In this document: positions 1-8,655 of the stretch, piece after piece
How the letters are laid out: each line of letters begins with the position of its first letter
Numbering within the stretch: position 1 is the first letter of the stretch
NCBI RefSeq assembly: GCF_002263515.1
Contig: NZ_CP022752.1
Coordinates: 4,898,001-4,962,000 of the forward strand
Direction: 5' to 3'
Length of the DNA: 64,000 nucleotides
DNA from: Actinopolyspora erythraea
GTDB taxonomy: Bacteria > Actinomycetota > Actinomycetes > Mycobacteriales > Pseudonocardiaceae
Position numbers and translations under genes: made by a program
The notes under the pieces: generated by a model
The model's database searches: none
Told to the model about the DNA's origin: nothing
The model's input: the letters and a program-made list of their open reading frames with translations, nothing else

Positions 1-2526
1 GCCCACGGCGGGCGGCTGGTGACGGTGCCCTACGAGGTGAGCCGCGATCCGGAGACCTTCTGGGAACTCCTGCGGCGTGAGCGGGTGACGGTGCTCAACC
101 AGACACCCTCCGCTTTCCTGCGGTTGCTGGCGGCGGCCCGCCGATCCGGCTTCCCGGCGACCTCGCTGCGGCTGGTGGTGTTCGGTGGGGAGGAGCTGCG
201 CCCTCCGACGCTGCGCCCCTGGCTGGAGGGGTACCCGGACCACGCGCCGGAGCTGGTCAACATGTACGGCATCACCGAGACCACCGTGCACGTGACGCTG
301 CGGCGAGTACGCGAGGCGGACGTGGCCAGCCCGGACAGCCCGATCGGCACCCCGCTCGACGATCTGGAACTGCACCTGCTCGGCCCCGATCTCGGTCCCG
401 TCGGGCCCTCCGACACCGGTGAGTTGTACGTGGGTGGCGCCGGCCTGGCCCGGGGGTACCTGCGCCGCCCGGGGCTGACCGCCGAACGGTTCGTGCCGAA
501 CCCCTACGGGCCACCGGGGAGCCGGCTGTACCGGACGGGCGACCTGGCCCGCAGACGGCAGGACGGCGAACTGGTCTTCCTGGGTCGCGCCGATCGACAG
601 GTCCAGCTGCGCGGCTTCCGCATCGAGCCGGGCGAGGTAGAGGCCGCGCTGCGGAACCACTCCGAGGTGGACCAGGCCGCCGCAGTCGTCCGCGACGACG
701 GCCACGGCGAGCCGATGCTGGTCGGCTACGTCGTTCCCTCGGACGGCACCGCTCCGGACCCGGCCGCGGTGCGAGCCCGGGTATCCGAGCTGCTGCCGCC
801 GCAGCTGGTGCCGACGTGGATCGTCGCGCTGGACACGCTGCCGCTGACGGCCCAGGGCAAACTGGACGAGGAAGCGCTCCCCGCTCCCGAGGGCTCTCGC
901 GGAGGGGGCCCCGCCGGCGTCGGCCGGGAGGATCGCCCCGACGAACTGCTCGCCAGCCTCGCCGCCGAGGTACTGGAACTGCCACGCCTCGACCCGGAGC
1001 AGAACTTCTTCGCCCGGGGCGGGGACTCCATCCGCGCGGTCCGGCTCGTGGCCCGCGCACGCGAGCTGGGTCTGTCCTTCACGGTCGCCGATCTCTACCG
1101 CGCGCCGGTCCTCCGGCAGCTCGCCGAGCGGGCGGTTCCGGCCGAGCAGGCGGCTCCGGCCGAAGAAACGGGGACAGCCGAGGAGACAGCGGCACCGTGG
1201 GAAACCGATTCCGGGGTGCGTCCGGCATCGCACGCGCAGCTCGGCATGCTCTACGAGTGCGAGCTGCACGACGACCCGACGCTGTACCGGGTGCTCGCCG
1301 CCGTACGACTGCGCGGCACCCCGCGACCGAACGAGCTGCGTGCGGCCCTCGACCACGTCTCGGCGCGCCACGAGGTGCTCAACAGTCACTTCGACCAGGC
1401 GGAGGACGGCCTACCCGTGCAGCGGATCCTCGCCGGAACCAGGATTCCGCTGTCGGTGTGGCCGAGCGGTTCACCGAAGGACGACGCCCTGACCGACGTG
1501 GTCGAACACTGGCGCCACCACTGGGCGGAACACGTCCGGGCCGATCACGCGCCACCCCTGCACTGCCACGTGCTGCCGCACGACGACGGCACCTACCACC
1601 TCGCCCTGGTCGTTCACCACGCGCTGCTGGACGGTTGGAGCATCGCCACGCTCGGCACCGAACTGCTGCACACCTACCGCGCGCACCTCGAAGGCTCCGA
1701 ACCTGCGCTGCCCGCGCCGGTGGGAACCGGCTGTCGGGAGCACGTCCGGGCTGAGCGACGGGCCAAGGAGGATCCCGGGTCCCGGTCCTTCTGGCGACGA
1801 CACCTGCGGCGGGTCGTCCCCGGCCCGCCACCGGGGCCGCCGCACACCGACGCCGGCGAGGAGGCCGGAACACCCCGGGTCACGCTCCCGTCCGGCACGA
1901 CGGAGGCCCTGCGGAGGACGGCCCGCGAACTGTCCGTACCCGTGAAGTCCCTGTACCTGGCGGCGCAGCTGTGGGCCCGCGCGGCCCTGACCGAGCACGC
2001 CACACCGGTCGTGGGTCTGGCGTTCCACCTCCGCCCCGAGACTTCGGCCGGTGACCGCGCGCTCGGCATGTTCCTCAACATCCTGCCGATCACGACCGGG
2101 ATGTCCGAGGGAACGCGGTGGCCGGACCTGGTTCACAGCGCTTTCGACCAGGAACGTCACTTGCTGCCCTACCGCGGGATGCCGCTCTCCGAGCTCGTCT
2201 CGTGGCGGGGAGGGCCGCTGTTCGACACGGTTTTCAACTACACCGACTTCCACGTCCTCCGCTCGGAGGAGGACAACCTGCCCCGGCAGGAGTGGTACTT
2301 CGACAACCCGACGACGTTCCCCCTGTTCGTCGAGGTACAGCACGGTCCCGTGCACGCGGCCACGAGCCTCACCACCAGAGCCGGGATCGGACATTCCACC
2401 GCCGTGGCGAAGCGGTCCCAGCGGCTCATGCTCCGAGCGCTGACCTCGCTCGCGGAAGAACCCGACGCCACGGTCCCATCACTCACCGGCACCGAGGAAA
2501 CCGAACGGACCAGGAGCGGAAGATGA
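1..2526 (+). CDS. Non-ribosomal peptide synthetase, 3' part (A-T-C)
   Basis: The reading frame is open from base 1, so the 5' part lies outside the window. Visible in order: the C-terminal half of an adenylation domain (NMYGITETT about 240-290; GELYVGGAGLARGY; YRTGDLAR; the QLRGFRIEPGE hinge; the LTAQGK lysine near base 860), a carrier domain whose GGDS serine sits near base 1027, and a condensation domain with HHALLDG near base 1615. The pocket residues that can be read (N278, V299, G301, M322, V330, H331 in GrsA numbering) fit the threonine code DFWNIGMVHK, with V for I at 299. No thioesterase follows, so the chain is probably released or passed on by the terminal condensation domain (inference). 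The stop overlaps the start of the MbtH gene. Confidence 0.93.
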   Translation, partial: AHGGRLVTVPYEVSRDPETFWELLRRERVTVLNQTPSAFLRLLAAARRSGFPATSLRLVVFGGEELRPPTLRPWLEGYPDHAPELVNMYGITETTVHVTLRRVREADVASPDSPIGTPLDDLELHLLGPDLGPVGPSDTGELYVGGAGLARGYLRRPGLTAERFVPNPYGPPGSRLYRTGDLARRRQDGELVFLGRADRQVQLRGFRIEPGEVEAALRNHSEVDQAAAVVRDDGHGEPMLVGYVVPSDGTAPDPAAVRARVSELLPPQLVPTWIVALDTLPLTAQGKLDEEALPAPEGSRGGGPAGVGREDRPDELLASLAAEVLELPRLDPEQNFFARGGDSIRAVRLVARARELGLSFTVADLYRAPVLRQLAERAVPAEQAAPAEETGTAEETAAPWETDSGVRPASHAQLGMLYECELHDDPTLYRVLAAVRLRGTPRPNELRAALDHVSARHEVLNSHFDQAEDGLPVQRILAGTRIPLSVWPSGSPKDDALTDVVEHWRHHWAEHVRADHAPPLHCHVLPHDDGTYHLALVVHHALLDGWSIATLGTELLHTYRAHLEGSEPALPAPVGTGCREHVRAERRAKEDPGSRSFWRRHLRRVVPGPPPGPPHTDAGEEAGTPRVTLPSGTTEALRRTARELSVPVKSLYLAAQLWARAALTEHATPVVGLAFHLRPETSAGDRALGMFLNILPITTGMSEGTRWPDLVHSAFDQERHLLPYRGMPLSELVSWRGGPLFDTVFNYTDFHVLRSEEDNLPRQEWYFDNPTTFPLFVEVQHGPVHAATSLTTRAGIGHSTAVAKRSQRLMLRALTSLAEEPDATVPSLTGTEETERTRSGR

Positions 2527-2693
2527 CGGAACACACCGAACCCGAACGCTACGTCGTGGTCGTCAACGATCGCGGCCAGTACTCCATCTGGGAGCGGGAG
2601 TCGGCGCCACCCGCCGGGTGGTACGACGCCGGATTCGAGGGCGACCGGGACGACTGCCTCGCTCACATCGAGCGAACCTGGCGAGACATCTGA
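2523..2693 (+). CDS. MbtH-like protein
   Basis: A 56-residue protein with the MbtH signature: an Asn near residue 15, QYSIWERE, PPAGW and a C-terminal IERTWRD. MbtH proteins bind adenylation domains and help them fold and activate amino acids. The ATG overlaps the synthetase stop (ATGA), so the two are almost certainly co-translated and work together. It is slightly short: the usual RP after WTD/WRD is missing. The frame is too small for most ORF length cut-offs. Confidence 0.9.
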   Translation: MTEHTEPERYVVVVNDRGQYSIWERESAPPAGWYDAGFEGDRDDCLAHIERTWRDI

Positions 2694-3185
2694 GCGGAGC
2701 GGCTGATCCGACGGGAACGCGGTACCCGCACCGGTGCTCGCGACCCCGTAGCGGCGGGTCGGCTCCCGCCGTCGGTTGCCGATGGCTGGCGACACCCGCT
2801 GCCACCCGGTCCGGCACCTGCCGCCAACCGGCCACTGTGGCTGGTCGATGCCGCTCGGCTGTCGTGGTCTCGCGTGGGCACAGTGCGGTGGTGGCCGATC
2901 GAAGCGAACAGCCCCACGATGTGTCCGGAGTTCCTGTGCTCTCGGCATGGTCACGGGTACGGGATCGGTTGGTCGAGGCCTCGCGAATGGGTGAGCCGGG
3001 TCGACGCCGATCTCAGCGGGGAGCTCACGCCGCGCGGATCCGGTACCCCGAATTCCGCGAAAGGCACCGGAGATGTGTGTCGTCAACACCGACACCCCAC
3101 CTACCCGGTGCCACACGCCTCAGGTGTCGTGAGCGAGTTCCTCCGGAGCTCGGAGAACGACAGACAGCCGGATCGGCCCGGCCGC
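2694..3185. other. Intergenic region after the NRPS genes
   Basis: About 490 bases without a supportable gene. Open frames cross it on both strands, but they are rich in Arg and Cys, lack ribosome binding sites and match no family I recognise. It probably marks the downstream edge of the peptide cluster. Confidence 0.5.
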
Positions 3186-3815
3186 TCAGGAGGCGAACGG
3201 ATCGCGTCCGAGCATGTCCTCGGAGGTGGGCAAGGCGTGGTCGTGATAGCGGTCAGCGGTCGCCGCCAGCCAGGTCAGCGCGTAGGCGTTGGGAGCACGA
3301 CGAGCGGCCGTCTCGACGGTGTCGGTCATTCGATCGGCGAACCCGTTCCGGGGGAAAGCGGCGAGAACCTCGCCGACCCGCGCGGGATCGAGCTGGTCGA
3401 GCCCACTGCCGTCGATGTCGATTCCCGCACCCCAGTGCACCAGGGCACACTCCGGTGACTTGTGGTCGGCGATGCCCACCGACGTGTGCAGCGCGACGGC
3501 ATTCCAGATCGCGCGCGCCTCCTCAGCCACGAAACCGCTGTCCCTCGCCCAGTCGTACGCGGCGTCGGCCCCCTCGACCTCGAATCGCCGCCGTCCCCCG
3601 TAGTGCTCGGTGAGCCCCAGATCGTGCAGCAGCGCCGCGACGTAGGCGAGCTCTTCGCGCACCTGGAGGCCCGCCGCCGCGGTAGCCAGCCGACCGAAGA
3701 CATAGGTGCGTTCACAGTGACGCAGCAGAAACTCGGGGCTGTGACGCGCGGCCAGCGCGTGTGCCCCACGTGTGAGCGTGCTGTCGGGAATGCGGATACC
3801 CGCGATAACGGACAT
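3186..3815 (-). CDS. HD-domain phosphohydrolase-like protein
   Basis: 209 residues. A metal-binding HD domain is visible: a His near residue 32 (LLRHCERT) and the HD pair in AALLHDLGL. A second His-rich stretch (NAVALHTSVGIADH) follows. The arrangement resembles the HD proteins annotated as cyanamide-hydratase-like. The ATG at 3815 is preferred over the upstream GTG at 3833 because GGAGGA lies 8 bases before it. The gene is divergent from a GlxA-type regulator 181 bp away, which is a likely controller. The substrate is unknown. Confidence 0.82.
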   Translation of the reverse strand: MSVIAGIRIPDSTLTRGAHALAARHSPEFLLRHCERTYVFGRLATAAAGLQVREELAYVAALLHDLGLTEHYGGRRRFEVEGADAAYDWARDSGFVAEEARAIWNAVALHTSVGIADHKSPECALVHWGAGIDIDGSGLDQLDPARVGEVLAAFPRNGFADRMTDTVETAARRAPNAYALTWLAATADRYHDHALPTSEDMLGRDPFAS

Positions 3816-3996
3816 GGTGTGAGTCCTCCGCACGCCGCTGCCCGTGAGCTGGGGAAGTCGGCGCGTTCGATCGGGTGAGCTGCTGGCCGTGGGTGGTCTT
3901 CGAACCGAGCGAGACCATCAGCGATACGTACGCCCCGACCCTGCCGTGGTGTCCAACAGAGCGCGAGTGGCAGGAACGACAGGATGCGCAAGAATA

Positions 3997-4965
3997 ATGC
4001 CAATGCATCAGATCAGTGTGCTCGCGTTGCCAGGGGTCGTGCTGTTCGATCTGGCGATCGCGCTGGAGGTCTTCGACAACCAGCCGGACCGCTACACCAC
4101 CACGGTTTGCGCCCCCAGCTCTGGTCCGGTGCCCAGCACCGGGCCGGTCCCCGTCCACGCCGCGGCAGGGCTCACATCACTGGTCGAAGCCGACACGGTG
4201 ATCGTCCCCGGCTTCAACCCGCGAGACGTTCCCGCGCGGGAAGTGCTCGCGGCGCTGCACGATGCCGCCGAGCGAGGCGCACGAGTGATCTCGATCTGCA
4301 CCGGCGCGTTCGCCCTGGCTCCCACAGGCCTGCTTGACCAGCGATCCGCGACCACCCACTGGTACTACACCGACGAGCTCGCCCAGCGTTATCCACGAGT
4401 CCAAGTCGACCCGGACGTGCTCTACGTCGATCACGGCGACATCGCCAGCAGCGCCGGAATGGCCGCCGGGATCGATCTGTGCCTGCACCTCGTGCGCCGG
4501 GACCACGGCGCCGATGCGGCTACCGACATCGCGCGTCGCATGGTCGTCCCTCCCCACCGCCGTGGTGGTCAGGCCCAACTGCTGGACCGGCCGCTGCCTC
4601 CCAACGGCGACACTCTCGCCGAGACCTGCGCCTGGGCACGTGAGCACCTGGACCAGCGACTGACCGTCGCTGACCTCGCCCAGCACGCCGGATACGCACC
4701 CCGCACCTTCGCCCGACACTTCCGGGCCCAAACCGGCACAACCCCCTTGCGGTGGCTGACCGCCCAACGCATCCACCAAGCCCGCAGGCTGCTGGAACAA
4801 ACCGACCGCACCGTGACCGACATCGCCCGCAACGTCGGACTGGGAACCGCTGCCAATCTGCGCGCACAACTCGCCCGCGACGCTCACACCAGCCCCAACG
4901 CGTACCGACGCACCTACCAGGAATCACATCGGGAACCTCGCTACGACGAGGACAGTGCGCACTGA
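3997..4965 (+). CDS. GlxA-family (DJ-1/PfpI-AraC) transcriptional regulator
   Basis: 322 residues. The N-terminal half is a DJ-1/PfpI-like domain (SVLALPGVVLFDLAIALEVF at the start; the nucleophile-elbow motif SICTGAFALA near residue 105). The C-terminal half is an AraC/XylS DNA-binding domain with two helix-turn-helices (TVADLAQHAGYAPRTFARHF and TDIARNVGLGTAANLR). The ATG at 3997 begins just before the conserved domain; a second ATG at 4003 is also possible. It is divergent from the HD hydrolase gene, which it probably regulates (inference from layout). Confidence 0.88.
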   Translation: MPMHQISVLALPGVVLFDLAIALEVFDNQPDRYTTTVCAPSSGPVPSTGPVPVHAAAGLTSLVEADTVIVPGFNPRDVPAREVLAALHDAAERGARVISICTGAFALAPTGLLDQRSATTHWYYTDELAQRYPRVQVDPDVLYVDHGDIASSAGMAAGIDLCLHLVRRDHGADAATDIARRMVVPPHRRGGQAQLLDRPLPPNGDTLAETCAWAREHLDQRLTVADLAQHAGYAPRTFARHFRAQTGTTPLRWLTAQRIHQARRLLEQTDRTVTDIARNVGLGTAANLRAQLARDAHTSPNAYRRTYQESHREPRYDEDSAH

Positions 4966-5134
4966 GGAATGGCATCGGTTCCGGTCACGCGTCCCGGACA
5001 AGTCGGTATTCGCGGTGAGCCGGTGTGGTATGCCGGATGAACGTGCTGGCCGACGCGAAAGGGATGCCGGGAAGGAGAGAGCAAGATCAAAAAAACGGGC
5101 GACCTCTCAGGGGCTGAACCAAGTAGCACATTGC

Positions 5135-5153
5135 GCCACGCTTAGAGCGTGGC
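5135..5153. terminator. Short perfect hairpin
   Basis: GCCACGCT and AGCGTGGC pair over 8 bp around a TAG loop. There is no T-tract. It lies 170 bases after the GlxA-type gene and just before the toxin relic. It may be a terminator for the regulator gene or an end of the relic. Confidence 0.4.
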
Positions 5154-5169
5154 AATCGAGCTCTGGTAG

Positions 5170-5457
5170 GACGAAGAGGACGTCGAACACATACGTACTC
5201 GTTCGGTCCGCTATCCCGGAGCGACCGACATCGAACCGAGTTGGACGACAGAAGCGGCCACGGACGCCCACCGAGTAGTACGTGATCCGGACCCGAAAAG
5301 CCGAGCGAGCTACATCCGGATCATCGGTTACTCCACGAGCGCCGAGTTCGTGATCACCGTCATCGTCGACCCCGAGGACTTCTCCGGGGTTAAGGCCTGG
5401 AAAACGCGTGGTGCCGACCTACGCGAGTATCTGAAGAACAAGGAGGCCGGAACATGA
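5170..5457 (+). pseudogene. Start-less relic of a small toxin-like protein
   Basis: An open frame runs from just after a TAG at 5167 to the TGA at 5455-5457 and reads about 95 residues, including RYPGATDIEPSWTTEAA, SRASYIRIIGYSTSAEFVI, TVIVDPEDFSGVKAWKTRG and REYLKNKEAG. It looks like coding sequence. No ATG, GTG or TTG occurs before residue 60, so the 5' end appears lost. Its stop overlaps the ATG of the next gene (ATGA), which is the arrangement of a two-gene toxin-antitoxin operon. The family name is not certain. Confidence 0.6.
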
Positions 5458-5780
5458 CGAGGAGCGAGGACAACCGGGCACTCCGCCGTGCCAGACATGC
5501 GGAGATCCGAGCCGAAGTAGCAGCGGAAGAGGCCGAGAACGCCGAAGCGGAAGCGGTCGAAAACGCTACGACGCTGGATGTCCCGCTGCACTTGCGCATC
5601 GATCAGCAACTGGACGCACAGCTACGCGAGTGGGCCGCTACCGAGCACATCCCCACCTCGGCGCTGGTGCGCCGCCTGTTGCGGCAAGCCATACAGGAAC
5701 ATCACGGCGTCTCTCCCACCATTGCTCAGGTGGAAGAGATCGCCCGCCGTGTGGCACGCGAAGAACTCCACCACAGCTGA
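5454..5780 (+). CDS. Ribbon-helix-helix (CopG-like) antitoxin-type protein
   Basis: 108 residues. An acidic, Ala/Glu-rich N-terminal helix (about 12-40) is followed by a ribbon-helix-helix fold: the strand LDVPLHLRID, then LDAQLREWAATEHIPTSALV and RRLLRQAIQ. AGGAGG lies a few bases before the ATG. The overlap with the upstream toxin-like relic suggests it was the antitoxin and repressor of the pair and may now be an orphan DNA-binding protein. Confidence 0.72.
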   Translation: MTRSEDNRALRRARHAEIRAEVAAEEAENAEAEAVENATTLDVPLHLRIDQQLDAQLREWAATEHIPTSALVRRLLRQAIQEHHGVSPTIAQVEEIARRVAREELHHS

Positions 5781-5820
5781 GCACGGGGCAACGCCCGGAA
5801 CACGGTTTCGTGGGAACAGA

Positions 5821-5910
5821 GTGTGGCAGTGATCTTGATCTGATCACTGCGCAAAACTCTGACCTGGCCTTTTGGTGGGCCGCCAGGGACTCGAACCCTG
5901 AACCCGTGGA
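5821..5910. repeat. Left attachment site of a tRNA-Lys element
   Basis: A 90-bp direct repeat of 9429-9518. The last 40 bp (5871-5910) are identical and correspond to the 3' half of tRNA-Lys with its CCA end. The first 50 bp match at 43 positions. The repeat includes a GTGATC...GATCAC palindrome. It marks the far edge of an integrated element from the intact tRNA gene. Confidence 0.85.
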
Positions 5911-6292
5911 GTAATGATCCACTTTTCCCGTTGTCTGTCGGGCAATGTCTATGGCTGCTGTGCGCTGGCACGAAGCCCCTCCAAAGCGTCCCTTAAGGGT
6001 CGACCTTTGCGGGTGCTTGTCATCGTTTCGTACACATAAAGTGCGCTCGTGATCTTGATCCCGACTTACATGACAAGGTAGGGCTTCGTCCTCATCTCGT
6101 CTGGTCTGACTTCGCCCGACCAGGCCGTGTTAAACAGTGTAGCAGTCACACTAGACGATACGCTTCGTTACCAGGATTGCATCCTTAACCCTGTCTTATC
6201 GAACTCGGGTAGCCAGGAAGGATAAAAGATCCTGGCCACCACTGAGAAGCAAGTTATCTCTCCAGGAGGATAACTCTTAACATTATATATTT
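5911..6292. other. Gene-free left edge of the element
   Basis: About 380 bases of lower GC than the surroundings. It begins with a version of the anticodon arm in which the 5-bp stem is kept but the loop is changed. A partial third copy of the GTGATCTTGATC word lies at 6049. I see no gene here. Confidence 0.5.
6252..6275 (-). terminator. Hairpin after the Shedu gene
   Basis: AGTTATC and GATAACT pair over 7 bp around a 10-base loop, about 18 bases beyond the stop of the Shedu gene. It is AT-rich like the gene and lacks a clear T-tract on the transcribed strand. Confidence 0.45.
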
Positions 6293-7516
6293 TTATGTTA
6301 CTGATTCTTGCGCTGCCGACTCGACGTGCCATTCGGCGCGAGCTACCAGTTCGTCGAAAGTTATAATTTCTGGCTCACTTAGGTTCCGTCGAAACAATTC
6401 GAAACTTCGGACCTTGTCGAGTACAGCCCCTCCTTCAGAGCCAGTTAGTTGGTTCAACGTTCCCACGATAACGAAGGACCTCGGCCGAAGGAGGAACGTG
6501 CCAGATGGGAGTCGTTCTCCTTCGGACGAAGTGTCCGGCAGGTAGTCATCGAGGCTACTGCACGCTAGGTGGACGGTCTGTTGTGCTTGGACGACAGCTC
6601 CTGCGACCTCATCCGATGGCTTCCAACAACCGGCGCGATAATTTTCCTTTTTATCGAGCAATTGTGTCCGATGGTGCTTTATCTCGGCAAAGGTGAGCGA
6701 ACGGATGAGTCCAGTTGTGCGCAGGAGAGCATCTACCCTCTTGCCAACTCCTTTGACGCTTCGCCCTGTGACATCTTGTTCGAGTTTTCTTTTGTCCCAG
6801 GACGTATATAGCTTCCCTCCGAGCCCTACCCCGAGGATCCAAGGGTTGTTTTCAAGCAATTCTTGCCACGCCCTCTCGGGGCCGTTTGATTTGGCAGCTG
6901 CCGCGTCAAATTCCTCCTTGTCCTCTAGCCATCTACGCATCTGAGCCACAACATTCCTGCGATGTTTAAGCGCTATCACATCATCTGCTTCAGCATCGTT
7001 TTCGATCAACTCTCGGAAGTGATTAGGATATTGTGAATATATATTTTTCACAGCTGATGGGTCAGCGAAAATATCACGGAGAAGTTGATCATCAACGCGA
7101 ACTGACTCTCCGCCCTCAACCGGGATAACATCGACCGCCCGCAGCATCTCAATCAGACGTGTCGCCTGCTCGCGATTCAGCTCCAGAACTGTATCGAGCT
7201 TCGTACGGTCACCGTTAGTTGGCACCTTCTGAATCTTTAGCTTGCGAACCGCCCCCTCGGTACGCGCCACTTGGAGCTGCAACTGCTTACGTCCCGCGGG
7301 TGTCGTGTAGACCACTTCACTCGTCCAATCCCAATCGTCCTCATCGTCAGTGGGTGCCTCATCGAAGACCCGGTAGATGTAGCGCGACGGATGCCCTTCG
7401 TCCCGGCTAAACCGCGTGATGAAGCTGCTTGACACGTAGGTCCTCGTCGTCAGGCGCCCTTCGGCGAAGGTCACCTCGTTGGCCTCGGGAGATTCCCCGA
7501 AGCTTACGAAGTGCAT
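6293..7516 (-). CDS. sduA: Shedu anti-phage nuclease (DUF4263)
   Basis: 407 residues. The C-terminal part (about 200-395) shows the DUF4263 nuclease of the Shedu defence system: NNPWILGVGLGGKL (223-236), KRVDALL with D262, FAEIKHH with E278 and K280 (the PD-(D/E)XK core), VVQAQQTVHLA (308-318), RSFVIVG and FRRNLSEPEIITFDEL. The N-terminal 150 residues are a separate domain that is variable in the family. Shedu acts alone and restricts phage (known for the family). Codon and base use are visibly poorer in GC than the neighbours, as expected for acquired DNA. It is the main cargo of the tRNA-Lys element. Confidence 0.85.
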   Translation of the reverse strand: MHFVSFGESPEANEVTFAEGRLTTRTYVSSSFITRFSRDEGHPSRYIYRVFDEAPTDDEDDWDWTSEVVYTTPAGRKQLQLQVARTEGAVRKLKIQKVPTNGDRTKLDTVLELNREQATRLIEMLRAVDVIPVEGGESVRVDDQLLRDIFADPSAVKNIYSQYPNHFRELIENDAEADDVIALKHRRNVVAQMRRWLEDKEEFDAAAAKSNGPERAWQELLENNPWILGVGLGGKLYTSWDKRKLEQDVTGRSVKGVGKRVDALLRTTGLIRSLTFAEIKHHRTQLLDKKENYRAGCWKPSDEVAGAVVQAQQTVHLACSSLDDYLPDTSSEGERLPSGTFLLRPRSFVIVGTLNQLTGSEGGAVLDKVRSFELFRRNLSEPEIITFDELVARAEWHVESAAQESVT

Positions 7517-8103
7517 ATTTCTAACCTCCCTCAGTAATTACCGCGACATAAGTTTCGCGCACTAGGGGGCCGCAGGACCAGTGGTTACCTCCCTTACCAA
7601 CTTCTGCTTGTTGGCTCCTGTCGGTTAAGTGACTTGCGACGTTCGGGGCAAGGCTGTGGCCAGCGCGGATCGCCCAGCGATCCCCGATGTCCACGGCCGC
7701 GGCAGCGATCGCCGGGACCAGCGGCACAAGGCCGGCCACGTCGGCGATCGTCGGAAAGCTTCCCGAGCGCTCGAGTTCCTCCTTAGCGGCCCCTGCCGTG
7801 GTGTCGGGTCGCCTGCCTTCCGCTCTGCGTCCGAGGATGCCGCCTGCCCACCGCTTGGCGGTCGGCCGCCGGCGCCGGGACCGGGCTTGCCCGCACGCCC
7901 GGCGTCGGCCTGGCCGACCGCACCAGGCAAGCGGGCGGGCGGCTCTCCCCGGACGCACCGGGCAAGTAGGCAGGCGGCCCCGGCAGGGGCCGCCCTTGAT
8001 GAAGAAAAGAAACTCTACACACACGCACACTGGGGCTGGGTCGATCGGTGGTCACCCACGTTTTGCCCATCGGGGTGTCGGTTCGGATGGCTAGGGTCGT
8101 GCT
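7517..8103. other. Region without a convincing gene
   Basis: One minus-strand frame (7521-8030) crosses the region. Its part at 7530-7790 reads like protein (FPTIADVAGLVPLVPAIA), but the rest is Arg/Gly-rich low-complexity translation of GC-skewed DNA. It could be the relic of a plasmid or ICE gene. No start or binding site stands out. Confidence 0.4.
7973..7994. terminator. Strong GC hairpin
   Basis: GGCGGCCCC and GGGGCCGCC form a perfect 9-bp stem with a GGCA loop. It lies 110 bases before the HD-domain gene. Downstream on the plus strand is an A-rich stretch rather than a T-tract. It may act as a terminator on the minus strand. Confidence 0.5.
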
Positions 8104-8655
8104 ATGACGTTGTATGCGTGGGCGTTCGAGGTCTCGCGGGAGAAGCTGGCGGAGAGTTTGCCGCGCCGTTGGTCGCATGTTCAGGGTGTTGCCGAACGTG
8201 CTCGGGGGCTTCGTCCGGTCTCCGGTGGCGATGCTGATCTGTTGGAGGCTGCGGCGGTCCTGCACGATGTGGGCTACGCTCCGGACTTGGCCACAACCGG
8301 TTTCCACCCGTTGGACGGGGCGGTCTTCCTCCGCGACATCGGTGCCCCGGATCGGTTGGTGCACTTGGTCGCGCATCACTCGTACGCGGTGCTGGAAGCC
8401 GAACTTCGCGGGCTCTCGAACGAACTCGGGGACTTCATGGACGAGGGCGGTGTTCTTCGTGATGCGTTGTGGTACTGCGATCTGAACACCACTCCGGACG
8501 GTACGGAGGTGGACGCGCGGTACCGCATCGCCGAGATTCAGCAGCGTTACGGACCGGAGCATCTGGTTACCCGGTTCATCACCGAGGGATCGCCGGAACT
8601 GCTCGCGGCCGTGGATCGCACGCGTACGCGGCTGGATTCGGCGGTGGTCAGCTGA
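8104..8655 (+). CDS. HD-domain protein of the integrated element
   Basis: 183 residues. An HD phosphohydrolase domain begins near residue 20: SHVQGVAERA with the first His, AAAVLHDVGYAP with the HD pair, then GAPDRLVHLVAHHSY. The substrate is unknown. The 3' end overlaps the convergent NUDIX gene by 8 bases. HD and NUDIX proteins recur together near integrases of actinomycete integrative elements (from memory), which fits this position between the att repeats. Confidence 0.8.
   Translation: MTLYAWAFEVSREKLAESLPRRWSHVQGVAERARGLRPVSGGDADLLEAAAVLHDVGYAPDLATTGFHPLDGAVFLRDIGAPDRLVHLVAHHSYAVLEAELRGLSNELGDFMDEGGVLRDALWYCDLNTTPDGTEVDARYRIAEIQQRYGPEHLVTRFITEGSPELLAAVDRTRTRLDSAVVS

Noticed and set aside
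5871..5950. A second complete tRNA gene at the left att copy
   Set aside because: Only the 3' half matches. No GGGCCG acceptor strand or D-arm exists upstream, and the loop lacks the T at position 33.
7521..8030. A 169-residue minus-strand protein
   Set aside because: More than half is low-complexity Arg/Gly sequence over GC-skewed DNA, and there is no ribosome site. Recorded only as a possible relic.
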